A stretch of DNA of 64,000 nt from Symbioplanes lichenis (GTDB lineage Bacteria > Actinomycetota > Actinomycetes > Mycobacteriales > Micromonosporaceae), in NCBI RefSeq assembly GCF_030709675.1, contig NZ_JAUZQD010000009.1, positions 1-64,000 of the forward strand, in the 5' to 3' direction. The translations under genes were made by a program, and so were the position numbers. The notes beneath the pieces are model-generated. The model saw only the letters and a list, made by a program, of their open reading frames with translations, did not search any database and had not been told where the DNA came from. Below are positions 1-7,654 of the stretch, in pieces (the first letter of the stretch is position 1; every line of letters begins with the position of its first letter).

Positions 1-18
1 GAGCCGCCACCGCCAAAT

Positions 19-37
19 CGGGGGGCCGAGACCCCCG
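19..37. terminator. Candidate hairpin downstream of tyrS
   Basis: A 6-bp GC stem (positions 19-24 pairing with 32-37) with a 7-nt loop lies 16 nt beyond the tyrS stop. It has no T-tract, which is common for actinobacterial terminators. The stem is short, so this is tentative. Nothing else is visible in positions 1-52. Confidence 0.35.
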
Positions 38-52
38 CCACAGGGTGAAGAC

Positions 53-1309
53 CTAAACCCGCTCGACGCCGGCGAAGGTCCGCTTCCCCTTGCGGAGCAC
101 GAGGAACTGTCCGTGCAGCAGGGCCGACGCGGGCACCACGGCCTCGGCGTCGGTCACCCGCTCGTTGTTCAGGTACGCCCCACCCTCCGAGATCGTGCGC
201 CGCGCGTCCCCGTTGCTCTTCGCGAGCCCCGTCTCCACGAGCAGCGCCGCGACCGTCGGCAGCTCCCCGCGTACCGGAGTCAGACCGGTCTCGGACAACG
301 CAGCCCGCAACGTGGCTGCGGACAGCGAAGAGAGCTCACCGCGCCCGAACAGAGCCTGACTGGCGGCCACCGCCTGATCGGCCTCGGACGAGCCGTGCAC
401 GAGCGCGGTGATCTCGTACGCGAGCTCCTTCTGCGCCAGTCGTGCCTGCGGCCGCTCGGCCGTCTCCTTCTCGAGCGAGACGATCTCCTCCCGCGACTTG
501 AAGCTGAAGTAGCGCAGGTACTTCGCGACGTCGGCGTCGTCGGCGTTGATCCAGAACTGGTAGAACGCGTACGGCGAGGTCATCTCCGGGTCGAGCCACG
601 TCGCACCGCCCGCGGTCTTGCCAAACTTGGTGCCGTCGGCCTTGAGCACCAGCGGGGTCGTGAACGCCTGCACAGGGCCGGCGCCGCGGCGGCGGACGAA
701 ATCCACGCCGGCGGTGATGTTGCCCCACTGGTCGGACCCGCCGAACTGCAACTGGCACCCGTGCCGCTGGTGCAGCTCGAAGAAGTCGTTGGCCTGAAGC
801 AGCTGGTAGCTGAACTCCGTGAAGCTGATGCCGGTCTCGAGCCGGTTCTTGACCACGTCGCGGGCGATCATCTTGTTGACCGGGAAGTGCTTGCCGACAT
901 CGCGCAGGAAGTCGATGACCGACAGCGACGCGGTCCAGTCGAGGTTGTTGACCATGGTCGCCGCGGAGGGCCCGTCGAAGGTCACGAAGGGCTCGAGCTG
1001 GGACCGGATGCGCGTCACCCACCCGGCGGTCACCTCGGGCGCGTTGAGCACCCGCTCGGTCGAGCGCCCGCCCGGGTCACCGATCTGCCCCGTGGCCCCG
1101 CCGACGAGCAGCAGCGGCTTGTGCCCGGCGAGCTGGAGCCGGCGCGCGGTCACCACCTGCATGAGGTTGCCGACGTGCAGCGAGGCGGCGGTGGGGTCGA
1201 AGCCCACGTAGTACGTGATCGGATCGCCGTCGAGCAGCGTCCGCAGCTCGTCGGCGTCGGTCGAGTCCTGGATCAGCCCGCGCCACAGCATGTCGTCAAC
1301 AAGAGTCAC
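53..1309 (-). CDS. tyrS: Tyrosyl-tRNA synthetase
   Basis: Class I aminoacyl-tRNA synthetase that charges tRNA-Tyr with tyrosine in the cytoplasm. The 418 residues are the usual length. The HIGH-type signature is HVGN at 45-48, the tyrosine/ATP site contains GSDQWGN at 191-197, and the KMSKS-type loop is KFGKT at 228-232. The C-terminus (about 360-418) is an S4-like RNA-binding domain. The start is GTG; an in-frame ATG six codons in (MLWRG) is possible. It is divergent from the polyphosphate kinase gene with only 44 bp between them, so the two promoters must be compact or overlapping. Confidence 0.97.
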   Translation of the reverse strand: MTLVDDMLWRGLIQDSTDADELRTLLDGDPITYYVGFDPTAASLHVGNLMQVVTARRLQLAGHKPLLLVGGATGQIGDPGGRSTERVLNAPEVTAGWVTRIRSQLEPFVTFDGPSAATMVNNLDWTASLSVIDFLRDVGKHFPVNKMIARDVVKNRLETGISFTEFSYQLLQANDFFELHQRHGCQLQFGGSDQWGNITAGVDFVRRRGAGPVQAFTTPLVLKADGTKFGKTAGGATWLDPEMTSPYAFYQFWINADDADVAKYLRYFSFKSREEIVSLEKETAERPQARLAQKELAYEITALVHGSSEADQAVAASQALFGRGELSSLSAATLRAALSETGLTPVRGELPTVAALLVETGLAKSNGDARRTISEGGAYLNNERVTDAEAVVPASALLHGQFLVLRKGKRTFAGVERV

Positions 1310-1353
1310 CCACCGATTGTCCCGCAGGACCGGAAGGGAATTACCGTGGCCCC

Positions 1354-2052
1354 ATGGCGAAGAAGAAGCTGCAACAGCAGCTCGAGGAGGCTCAGCAGCG
1401 GTTGCTCCGGCTGCGGCTGGAGCTGGGCGGGCAGATCGGGGCGAAGAGGATCGGCCCGCCGCTGTGCGTCGTCTTCGAGGGCTGGGACGCGTCCGGCAAG
1501 GGCGGGGCGATCAAGCGGCTGACCGCGCCGATCGACCCCCGGCACGTCCGGGTGTCGCAGTTCGCCGCCCCCACGTACGACGAGAAGCGCCACCATTTCC
1601 TCTGGCGCTTCTGGCCCAAGCTGCCGGGGTGGGGTGGCATGGCGGTGTTCGACCGTTCCTGGTACGGCCGGGTGCTGGTCGAGCGGGTCGAGGGTTTCGC
1701 CACCGAGGAGCAGTGGCGGCGGGCGTACGACGAGATCGTCGAGTTCGAGCGCACGCTGACCGCCGAGGGCATGATCATGGTCAAGTTCTGGCTCGACGTG
1801 TCGCCTGAGGAGCAACTGCGCCGCTTCGAGGACCGGGCCGCCGATCCGCTGCGCGCGTGGAAGCTCACGGACGAGGACTGGCGCAACCGCGACAAGCGCC
1901 CGGCGTACGAGAAGGCGGTCAAGGAAATGCTCGGACGCACGAATCACAAGAACGCGCCGTGGCACGTGATCCCCGGCGACGACAAGCACTACGCGCGGCT
2001 GGCCGTCGTCGAGGCGGTCTGCGAGGCGATCGAGAAGCGTCAGCCCTTGTAG
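1354..2052 (+). CDS. Polyphosphate kinase 2 family protein
   Basis: PPK2-family enzyme that transfers phosphate between inorganic polyphosphate and a nucleotide (AMP, ADP or GDP depending on subclass). At 232 residues it is a single-domain PPK2. The Walker A loop is GWDASGKGG at 43-51 and the Walker B/lid region contains VFDRSWYGR at 98-106. The N-terminal 25 residues form a Lys/Gln-rich helix. Its 3' end overlaps the convergent adenylate kinase gene by 13 bp. The subclass (AMP- or ADP-specific) cannot be decided from sequence inspection alone. The pairing with an adenylate kinase suggests a role in nucleotide energy balance, which is inference. Confidence 0.93.
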   Translation: MAKKKLQQQLEEAQQRLLRLRLELGGQIGAKRIGPPLCVVFEGWDASGKGGAIKRLTAPIDPRHVRVSQFAAPTYDEKRHHFLWRFWPKLPGWGGMAVFDRSWYGRVLVERVEGFATEEQWRRAYDEIVEFERTLTAEGMIMVKFWLDVSPEEQLRRFEDRAADPLRAWKLTDEDWRNRDKRPAYEKAVKEMLGRTNHKNAPWHVIPGDDKHYARLAVVEAVCEAIEKRQPL

Positions 2053-2687
2053 GCGGGGAGGTCGAGCGTCTTCCGAATGGCCTGCTGTACGTCCTCCGGG
2101 GCGGGCCGCGCGTCGATGTCGTGCACGACCTCCTTGCGCCGGAAGATGTCGAGCACCGGCTTGGTCTTCTCGTGGTAGTCCTTGAGCCGGGCGGCCAGCG
2201 CCTCCGGAGTGTCGTCCTCGCGCACGATCAGCTCGGTGCCGCAGATGTCGCAGCGGCCCTCCTGCTCGGGCCGGTCGGCGATGAGGTTGTAGTCCATGCC
2301 GCAGCCGGGGCACAGCCGGCGGCTCAGGACCCGGCGGCGCACCTCGGCGTCGGGCAGCTCGAGGTGGATGACGGCGTCGATGTCGTAGCTCTCCATGAAG
2401 AACTCGGCCTGGCGCCCGTTGCGCGGGAAGCCGTCGATGATGAAGCCGAAGTTCCAGTCGTGCTGGTCGAGCCGGTCGCGCACGACGGACTCGACGAGGT
2501 CGTCGCCGACCAGGTCGCCGGCGTTCATCGTGCGGCGGACCTGGGCGCCGAGCTTGGTGTGCTTCTGCACGTGCCAGCGGAAGATGTCGCCCACGCTGAT
2601 GTGGACGAGGTCGAGGTCCCGGGCGAGCAACTCGCTCTGGGTGCCCTTGCCGCTGCCCTGCACGCCCATGATGACGTATTTGCGCAT
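2040..2687 (-). CDS. Adenylate kinase-type nucleoside monophosphate kinase (zinc LID)
   Basis: P-loop kinase of the adenylate kinase family, interconverting ATP plus AMP with 2 ADP or a related NMP reaction. The P-loop is GVQGSGKGT at 8-16 and the NMP-site motif DGFPRN is at 85-90. The LID holds four cysteines in two CxxC pairs (126/129 and 146/149), expected to bind zinc. The 215-residue length is normal. A GGGAGG Shine-Dalgarno supports the ATG start. It lies 13 bp after an unknown gene on the same strand. Actinobacteria usually carry another adk in the ribosomal protein cluster, so this is probably a second copy (inference). Confidence 0.9.
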   Translation of the reverse strand: MRKYVIMGVQGSGKGTQSELLARDLDLVHISVGDIFRWHVQKHTKLGAQVRRTMNAGDLVGDDLVESVVRDRLDQHDWNFGFIIDGFPRNGRQAEFFMESYDIDAVIHLELPDAEVRRRVLSRRLCPGCGMDYNLIADRPEQEGRCDICGTELIVREDDTPEALAARLKDYHEKTKPVLDIFRRKEVVHDIDARPAPEDVQQAIRKTLDLPAYKG

Positions 2688-2700
2688 GGTGTCCGCCTCC

Positions 2701-3285
2701 CTAGAGAACCGCGCCGACTCGCAACCGGCCGAGCCCCGGCAGCCGGGACGGATCGATGCTCCACGCGCCGGCCACGCGGAGCACGTCCTGCTCCGAGACC
2801 AGGATCGTGGTGTCCTCCGCCACGAGGGCGGCGAGCTCCTCCTCCAACGTGACCGGCTCGGCCACGAGGTAAACAGCGGGCAGGCCGAGCTCGAGCTCGA
2901 CCGGCGTCGGGTCGCCGAACCAGGTGGTGACGTCGCCCGTCTGCCCCACGAATCCGAAGGCGCGGACCAGCTCCCCCTTCGCCGCGCGCTGCCAGCGGTG
3001 GGTCTCGGTGACCCGGTGGGTGGCGAACTGCTGCACCTCGGTGCCCAGCCGCTCGGAGAGGTCCACCACGTCGGCCGGGTGGTTGAGCAGGCGCCGCCCG
3101 GCGGCGAGGGTCCAGCCCTCGACCGGCGGCGTGACCGCGATCCGGTCGTCGGTCAGGTGGGCCACGTCGAGCCCGTCCCGCCACGGGACCTCGCCGAGAT
3201 CCCGCAGCCCGAGGGCGTCCACGACCGCCCGCTGATCGACGCCCCGGATCGCCAGCCACGCCTGTTTTGTCCCGAAACCCGCCAT
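2701..3285 (-). CDS. Hypothetical protein (194 aa)
   Basis: I do not recognise a family. The product is soluble, acidic and without signal peptide or membrane segment, and looks like an alpha/beta fold with several Leu/Val-rich segments. The start was placed at ATG 3285 (MAGFGTKQAWLAIRG); the open frame runs further upstream, but that part has arginine-rich shadow composition and overlaps the PemK-like gene. It sits 13 bp upstream of the adenylate kinase gene and 38 bp downstream of the PemK/MazF-like gene, so it is probably co-transcribed with both. Confidence 0.75.
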   Translation of the reverse strand: MAGFGTKQAWLAIRGVDQRAVVDALGLRDLGEVPWRDGLDVAHLTDDRIAVTPPVEGWTLAAGRRLLNHPADVVDLSERLGTEVQQFATHRVTETHRWQRAAKGELVRAFGFVGQTGDVTTWFGDPTPVELELGLPAVYLVAEPVTLEEELAALVAEDTTILVSEQDVLRVAGAWSIDPSRLPGLGRLRVGAVL

Positions 3286-3323
3286 TGCCGTCACGGTAGA
3301 CGTCAACTCGGCCGCGGGCCGCG

Positions 3324-3812
3324 TTATGCCCAGTTGTAGTTGCGCCGGAGGATGGCCGCGACCCGGTCGAAGCGGGCGCGGTCGAGCACGGCGCCCTCCC
3401 GGCGGATGCCGTCCTCGTCGACCTCGAGCACCCGGTCGAGCCGGACCCAGCTCGGCCGCTCCTCGCGGTCCCACGCCCCGGGGCCGAGCGCGAGCCAGTT
3501 GCGCTGACCGTCCCGGTCGCTCTGCGAGGACAACATCAAGCCCAGGAGGGTACGCGCGTCGCGCCCCACCACGAGGACGGGACGGTCCTTGCCCTGGTGC
3601 GGGTCGTCCTCGTACTTGACCCAGGTCCACACGACCTCGCCCGGGTCGGCGTCGCCGTCGAGATGCGGGGCGTACTCGATCTGGCGTCCCCGCTGGCCGG
3701 TGGGGACGTGCCGGGCCGGCCGCCGCGCCGCCGTGCCCTCGGGAGCGGGCGCGCGCCGGGGTGCCGCCACGCGCTGCGCGACGCCGGTGATGGTTCGCAG
3801 AAGTCTGTTCAC
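3324..3812 (-). CDS. PemK/MazF-family protein
   Basis: About 162 residues. After a basic, proline-rich N-terminus (1-45) comes a PemK/MazF-like beta-barrel: it contains EVVWTWVKYEDD, the conserved KDRPVLVVG strand, and a later segment with serines and a Trp-Asp-rich loop. MazF/PemK toxins are sequence-specific endoribonucleases. Members of this actinobacterial subgroup often occur without a partner, and I see no antitoxin-like gene beside this one, so the name does not imply a toxin-antitoxin module here. Start options are GTG 3812 or GTG 3821. It is 17 bp downstream of a 398-aa unknown gene in a same-strand run. Confidence 0.78.
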   Translation of the reverse strand: MNRLLRTITGVAQRVAAPRRAPAPEGTAARRPARHVPTGQRGRQIEYAPHLDGDADPGEVVWTWVKYEDDPHQGKDRPVLVVGRDARTLLGLMLSSQSDRDGQRNWLALGPGAWDREERPSWVRLDRVLEVDEDGIRREGAVLDRARFDRVAAILRRNYNWA

Positions 3813-3829
3813 ATCGCGCACTGTAGCGA

Positions 3830-5026
3830 TCAGCCGTCGGCGGCCCGGTAGGCGATCTCCGGGTCGAGCAGAGCCGCCCACCCCGGCCGCCACTGCGCCG
3901 CCCGCGCCTCGATCTCGATGCGCAGGTTGGCGCGCCACGGGCCGAAGGTGTCGTCGTCCGGCCACCACGAGGGCCAGGCGTCGTAGCGGCGCTCCACGGT
4001 CACTTCCGTGGCGGTGGTGGTGACCCGCAGGAAAAGCCAGCGCCCGTACGCGTCGTCGGCCTCGGCCGCGCGCAGCCGCCGGATCAGGTCGCTGAGCTCG
4101 TGGAACATGCCGAAGTTGCCCTCGCCGGGGCGCTCGGCGGGCGGCGGGTCCCCGACCTGGGCCTCGAGGCTGCTGCCGTCGGCGTAGGCGCTGACCTCGC
4201 ACCGGCCGTCGCCCGCCGCACTCCGGCCCCGCAGCCAGGTGACCAGGGCGCCGAGCTCGCCCGTGCCGACCGGGAGGGGACGGTCACGCTCGGGCTCGCG
4301 GTGCATGGCCGCCCAGATGAGCCGGTCGTGGTCGCCCTCGCTGAGCTTGCGGACCCGGCGGCGCTGCGGAGGCCGGCCGGCCGGGCGGGACGGCGGCTCG
4401 ACGTCGCCGAGCAGCCCGGCGCGGGTGGCCACGGCGAGGCCGGCGCGGATGTCCGGCTCCCGGGTGGTGAGCCGGGCGAGCAGCGCGTGCAGGGCCGCCG
4501 AGCCGAAGCCGGTCAGGAGCCGGGCGGCGGCCGCGGCCACGTCGGCGCGCTCGGCGGGGGTGTCGACGTCGTGCTCGCCCCACTCGAAGACGAACTCGGC
4601 TAGCTCCCGGCCGGCGGCGTCGTCGCCGAGGACAGCGCCGGCGGTCGTGGTGAGGCCGTTGCGCAGCTCGTACGGCACGCGGCGCCAGCGGCCGGCGTCG
4701 TACCAGAAGGTGTAGCCCAGCTCGTCCCGCCCGGCCGGACCGGTGAGCTCCTCCCACGGGAGCCACTCCGGGGCGCCGGCCAGCAGGTCGAGGGGCGGCT
4801 CGGCGTCGACCGTCGCGCTGTACTCGTGGTCGTAGCCGTAGAGCACCGCCCGGCCGCCCTCGATCAGCGTGAGGTGCGCCCAGTTGCCGCCGCCGTCGTC
4901 GTGGTGGGCGCCGGCCGCGGTGATCGTCCACACGTCCTCGTGACCGAGGGCGCTCAGGGCGGCGGCGAGGGTCGCCCATCGGCGCCACAGGTCGGCGGGG
5001 GCGTCCAGGCCGGCGGGATCAGTCAC
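3830..5026 (-). CDS. Hypothetical protein (398 aa)
   Basis: Unrecognised soluble protein of 398 residues with a GTG start. It is rich in Trp, Asp and Ala and has no signal peptide or transmembrane stretch. The N-terminal third (about 1-150) and C-terminal third (about 250-398) both look like mixed alpha/beta modules with Trp/Asp-rich turns. The middle (about 150-245) is alanine-rich helix followed by an arginine/proline-rich linker. The C-terminal part contains SDLIRRLRAAEADDAYGRW and ends with a Trp-Arg-Pro-Gly segment, suggesting a nucleotide-independent binding module rather than a known enzyme. It precedes the PemK-like gene by 17 bp. Confidence 0.8.
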   Translation of the reverse strand: MTDPAGLDAPADLWRRWATLAAALSALGHEDVWTITAAGAHHDDGGGNWAHLTLIEGGRAVLYGYDHEYSATVDAEPPLDLLAGAPEWLPWEELTGPAGRDELGYTFWYDAGRWRRVPYELRNGLTTTAGAVLGDDAAGRELAEFVFEWGEHDVDTPAERADVAAAAARLLTGFGSAALHALLARLTTREPDIRAGLAVATRAGLLGDVEPPSRPAGRPPQRRRVRKLSEGDHDRLIWAAMHREPERDRPLPVGTGELGALVTWLRGRSAAGDGRCEVSAYADGSSLEAQVGDPPPAERPGEGNFGMFHELSDLIRRLRAAEADDAYGRWLFLRVTTTATEVTVERRYDAWPSWWPDDDTFGPWRANLRIEIEARAAQWRPGWAALLDPEIAYRAADG

Positions 5027-5035
5027 CCCACCAGG

Positions 5036-5104
5036 CTATTCGTCCTTCGGGGCGGCGACGAGGACACGCCCCGCGCTATTCGGTCTTCAGGCCGGCGACG
5101 AAGG
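5036..5104 (-). repeat. Degenerate 40-bp-spaced duplication of the DUF397 gene 3' end
   Basis: The last codons of the DUF397 gene (5076-5104, encoding AFVAGLKTE and TAG) have a diverged copy 40 bp further downstream at 5036-5064, which read on the same strand would encode VLVAAPKDE and TAG. Both begin with CTATTCG on the plus strand. The copy fills the gap between the DUF397 stop and the start of the 398-aa gene. It resembles gene-end duplications at three other junctions in this window. Confidence 0.6.
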
Positions 5105-5267
5105 CCCGCCACGCCGCTTTCGGGAAGACCAGCGCCGGGCCGTCCGGGTCCTTGCTGTCGCGTACGGCCACGACGTCCACGAGATTGTCGGCGACCTCCA
5201 CGCAGTCGCCCCCGTTGCTGCCGCTGCGCGTGCTCTTGTGCCAGCGCGCACCGCTGAGGTCAGGCAT
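5076..5267 (-). CDS. DUF397 domain protein (first copy)
   Basis: 63-residue DUF397 protein with the typical pattern: an N-terminal W-x-K-S-T-R-S segment, GGDCVEVA, then VAVRDSKDPDGPAL and a final WRAFVAGLK helix. In Streptomyces such proteins are encoded next to WhiJ/Scr1-like HTH regulators and are thought to act as their partners (antitoxin-like or co-regulator; the Scr1/Scr2 pair and the abaA-type loci). Here its ATG lies inside the last codons of the HTH gene (8-nt overlap), so the two are translationally coupled. Confidence 0.93.
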   Translation of the reverse strand: MPDLSGARWHKSTRSGSNGGDCVEVADNLVDVVAVRDSKDPDGPALVFPKAAWRAFVAGLKTE

Positions 5268-6138
5268 CGCTCTCCTTGATGATCGTGCCGATGAGATCCT
5301 CGGAGGCGCGCCGGCCGAGCGCGACTTGTTCCAGCTCAGCCCACACGCCGCTGTAAGTCTCCACTTCGCGGGGCTTGTCCAGGTAGAGGGCGCCGGTCAG
5401 ATTCTCGCAATAGATGGTCGTCGGTTCCGGGGCGGCGGTGCCGACGGTCGGGAAATCGAGAATGGTGAACGAACCGGCGCTTGACGCGGTGTGCGGACCC
5501 GCTCCGAAGGGGATCACGCGCACGCTCACGCCCGGGCGCTGGCAGATGTTCACGAGATGGGCGAGCTGCTTCTGCATGCCCAGCGTGTCGGCGATCGTGC
5601 GGCGCAGCACGCCCTCGTCCACGAGCACGTCGAGGCGCGGGGGCGGCGGGTCGGCCCGGCGGAGCAGCTCCTGCCGCTCGAGGCGTACGGCCACGGCGCT
5701 GCGGACCCCGGAGTCGTCGAGGTCGGCGCGCTGACGGAAGACCCATTCGGCGTACTCGGGATTCTGCAGCAGGCCCGGGATGACGCTCGGCGCGTAGTGT
5801 CGCAGCCGCTCGGCGGCGGTCTCCATGCCGACGTAAAGCTCGAACCAGCCCGGGACGACGTCGCCGTAGGCGTGCCACCAGCCCTTGGCCTTGGACTCGC
5901 GGGCGAGGCCGACGAGCACCTCGGTGATCTGGGCCCCGGCGCCGTAGAAGGCGCACATGGCGAGCACGTCGTGCTTGCGCAGCGAGACCTCGCCGTTCTC
6001 GATCCGGTACATCCGGGCCCGGGAGAACTCGAGCTCCTCGGCGGCGGCCATGAGCGAGATGCCGGCGCGCTCGCGCAGCTGCTTCATGAGGCGTCCGGCC
6101 TGCCGCCTCGGGACGGTGGAGCCAGTCTCGACGCCCAC
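5260..6138 (-). CDS. Scr1/WhiJ-like HTH regulator with DUF5753 domain (first copy)
   Basis: 292-residue regulator. An XRE-type helix-turn-helix lies at about 18-75 (RLMKQLRERAGISLMAAAEEL, then ...YRIENGE). It is followed by the DUF5753 region (about 100-285) with the family hallmark IPGLLQNPEYAEWVFRQR and conserved RLERQELL and VRVIPFGAG. The start is GTG 6138, chosen because GGGAGG lies 7 nt upstream; the frame stays open far beyond but without that support. Family members control development and antibiotic production in Streptomyces together with a DUF397 partner. The DUF397 gene overlaps its end. Two overlapping inverted repeats lie upstream. Confidence 0.92.
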   Translation of the reverse strand: MGVETGSTVPRRQAGRLMKQLRERAGISLMAAAEELEFSRARMYRIENGEVSLRKHDVLAMCAFYGAGAQITEVLVGLARESKAKGWWHAYGDVVPGWFELYVGMETAAERLRHYAPSVIPGLLQNPEYAEWVFRQRADLDDSGVRSAVAVRLERQELLRRADPPPPRLDVLVDEGVLRRTIADTLGMQKQLAHLVNICQRPGVSVRVIPFGAGPHTASSAGSFTILDFPTVGTAAPEPTTIYCENLTGALYLDKPREVETYSGVWAELEQVALGRRASEDLIGTIIKESDA

Positions 6139-6171
6139 GCGACCTCCCGTGTCAGAAAGTTTGCAGTTGTG

Positions 6172-6213
6172 CCGAACGAGACGGCGAGAATCTCGTTCGG
6201 GAAAATCTCGCCG
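6172..6213. promoter_or_regulatory. Two overlapping, mutually exclusive inverted repeats
   Basis: A perfect 10-bp inverted repeat (CCGAACGAGA at 6172-6181 with TCTCGTTCGG at 6191-6200) overlaps a second perfect 8-bp one (CGGCGAGA at 6182-6189 with TCTCGCCG at 6206-6213). They share the TCTCG elements and cannot both pair at once. They lie between the divergent HTH gene and the 80-aa gene. This could be an operator for the HTH protein or an RNA switch in its leader. Confidence 0.6.
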
Positions 6214-6297
6214 TGCTCCATTGATGATGGAGAGTATGTGACGCACGCTCCTCTGTGTAGCCCCTAAGTTGCCGTAAGTGATCTTCAGAGGAGACCC

Positions 6298-6540
6298 ATG
6301 CCGGGCAGTCCCCCCACCGAGCACCTGCCGGGCCGGCCGTCCTGGGACTGCCTGGTCTGCGACCGCCCCTGGCCGTGCGCCACCGCGAAAGCCGACCTCG
6401 CGGCCCAGTACGACCACTTCCCCGCCGGGCTCGCCATCTACATGGCCTCGGTGATGTACGACGCCGTCGCCGACCTCACCGCCCGGGGCGAGCCCACCCC
6501 CGCCGACCTCTACGACCGGTTCCTGTCCTGGGTCTCTTAG
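6298..6540 (+). CDS. Small cysteine-containing protein (80 aa)
   Basis: 80-residue soluble protein with W-D-C-L-V-C-D-R-P-W-P-C near the N-terminus (C17, C20 and C26), a possible metal or redox site, followed by a helical C-terminal half. Related short actinobacterial proteins with a CxxC...WPC pattern are sometimes labelled flavin reductase in databases, but the protein is far too short for that and I do not use the name. A GAGGAG ribosome site sits just upstream of the ATG. It is transcribed divergently from the HTH-DUF397 pair across the overlapping inverted repeats, suggesting shared control. Confidence 0.82.
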   Translation: MPGSPPTEHLPGRPSWDCLVCDRPWPCATAKADLAAQYDHFPAGLAIYMASVMYDAVADLTARGEPTPADLYDRFLSWVS

Positions 6541-6646
6541 TTCTTCGTGAGTCGATCCTTTAGGGCTCCTTAGAAAAGCCCGCCCCGGCGCCCCGGCCAG
6601 CCATAGTGCAGGTCGCAACGCTGTCCGAGTCTGTCTAAGTGCCGAG

Positions 6647-7459
6647 GTGACCAGTTCCGTGTCGATGTCCGCTGCCCGACGTTTCCGGTACACGCTGGCG
6701 GCGGGGGCCACCGCCGTGGTGATCGGGGCCGGCTTCACGGTCATCGGCGTGGCCCGCTCCGGCGACAGCGCCCCGGACAACGCCGCGGCGACCGTGCCCC
6801 TGGCCACCCAGTCCCCCGTCGACCTGGGCGCCACGCCGGAAGCGGACCTGCTGCTCGACGAGGAGTCCGTGCCCTCGCTGCCGCCCTCGGCTCCGCCGTC
6901 GTCCCCGTCGCCCAGCCCGTCGAAGTCGGCCACCCCGAAGCCCAAGCCGTCGCGCACGGCCACGGCGAAGGCCACGCCGGCGAAGACGAAGACGGAGAAG
7001 CCGAAGAAGAAGGCGACGACCTCGGTGCCCGCCACGAGCGGCTCGATCCTCGACCAGGTGCTGGCCCACATCAACGCCGCCCGCAAGGACGAGGGCCTGG
7101 GCGCGTACACGCTGGACAGCGACCTGTCGAAGGCCGCGGCCATCCACAACCAGCTGATGATCGACGGCTGCGGGCTGAGCCACCAGTGCTCCGGCGAGGG
7201 CGGCATCGGCGACCGCTTCAGCGCACAGGGCGTCAAGTGGAGCTCCGCCGGCGAGAACATCGGCTTCGGCAGCGCCGGCTCCAGCGACGCCGCCAAGGTC
7301 GACGCGGCCAACGGCCTGACCGACAGCATGCTCGCCGAGACGCCGCCCAACGACGGCCACCGCAAGAACCTGCTGAGCGACGGCTTCGAGAAGATCGGCC
7401 TCAGCGTGGTCCGCGACAGCAAGGGCGTGGTCTGGATGACGCAGGACTTTGTCGGATGA
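6647..7459 (+). CDS. Secreted CAP-domain (SCP/PR1-like) protein
   Basis: 270 residues with a GTG start. A basic N-terminus and hydrophobic helix (about 12-33) form a signal peptide or anchor. A low-complexity Pro/Ser then Lys/Thr-rich linker (about 70-128) spans the cell wall. The C-terminal 135 residues are a CAP domain: it contains HINAARKDEG, a CGLSHQC disulfide-like segment, GENIGFG, and NDGHRKNLL with the conserved histidine. CAP proteins are extracellular; bacterial members have been proposed to act as proteases or lipid/peptidoglycan-binding proteins, and the role here is open. Confidence 0.9.
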   Translation: MTSSVSMSAARRFRYTLAAGATAVVIGAGFTVIGVARSGDSAPDNAAATVPLATQSPVDLGATPEADLLLDEESVPSLPPSAPPSSPSPSPSKSATPKPKPSRTATAKATPAKTKTEKPKKKATTSVPATSGSILDQVLAHINAARKDEGLGAYTLDSDLSKAAAIHNQLMIDGCGLSHQCSGEGGIGDRFSAQGVKWSSAGENIGFGSAGSSDAAKVDAANGLTDSMLAETPPNDGHRKNLLSDGFEKIGLSVVRDSKGVVWMTQDFVG

Positions 7460-7599
7460 TGCGCCCCGACCACTTCCGCCGGCGGCGGCGCCCGCTCGAG
7501 TTCGGCCCGACGCGCCCCTTCGGCCCGCAGCGCCCCGCCGCGACCCTCCTGCCGGTCAAGCGCCGCCGCCCGGGCGGACCGCGCCGGCCCGCCAACTGA
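7456..7599 (+). CDS. Possible small arginine-rich protein coupled to CAP gene
   Basis: 47 codons starting at an ATG that overlaps the CAP gene stop (ATGA). The product is extremely basic and proline-rich (RRRRRP, KRRRPGGPRRP), without hydrophobic segments. Overlap with the upstream stop suggests translational coupling, but high GC content also makes such frames by chance. No ribosome site of its own is needed if coupled. Treat as a candidate only. Confidence 0.35.
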   Translation: MMRPDHFRRRRRPLEFGPTRPFGPQRPAATLLPVKRRRPGGPRRPAN

Positions 7600-7654
7600 C
7601 TTTTCCTCCCGGGCTTTTCGAGTACGCCGCCCGGGGCCGGGCAAACTGGACAGC

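Noticed and set aside
1..52. rRNA or tRNA gene next to tyrS at the left edge
   Set aside because: Only a short hairpin is visible in these 52 bases. I also scanned the gaps across the window by eye for tRNA-like TTCGAAT patterns and found none convincing.
3324..3812. A functional toxin-antitoxin module
   Set aside because: No antitoxin-like gene adjoins the PemK/MazF-like gene, so only the family name is given.
6298..6540. Flavin reductase annotation for the 80-aa protein
   Set aside because: The protein is too short and has no flavin-binding motif; the label sometimes used in databases is not supported by the sequence.
6139..7644. Continuation of the first HTH gene frame up to position 7644 (about 794 codons in total)
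   Set aside because: The extra N-terminal part overlaps the 80-aa and CAP genes and is low-complexity; the GTG at 6138 with GGGAGG is the supported start.
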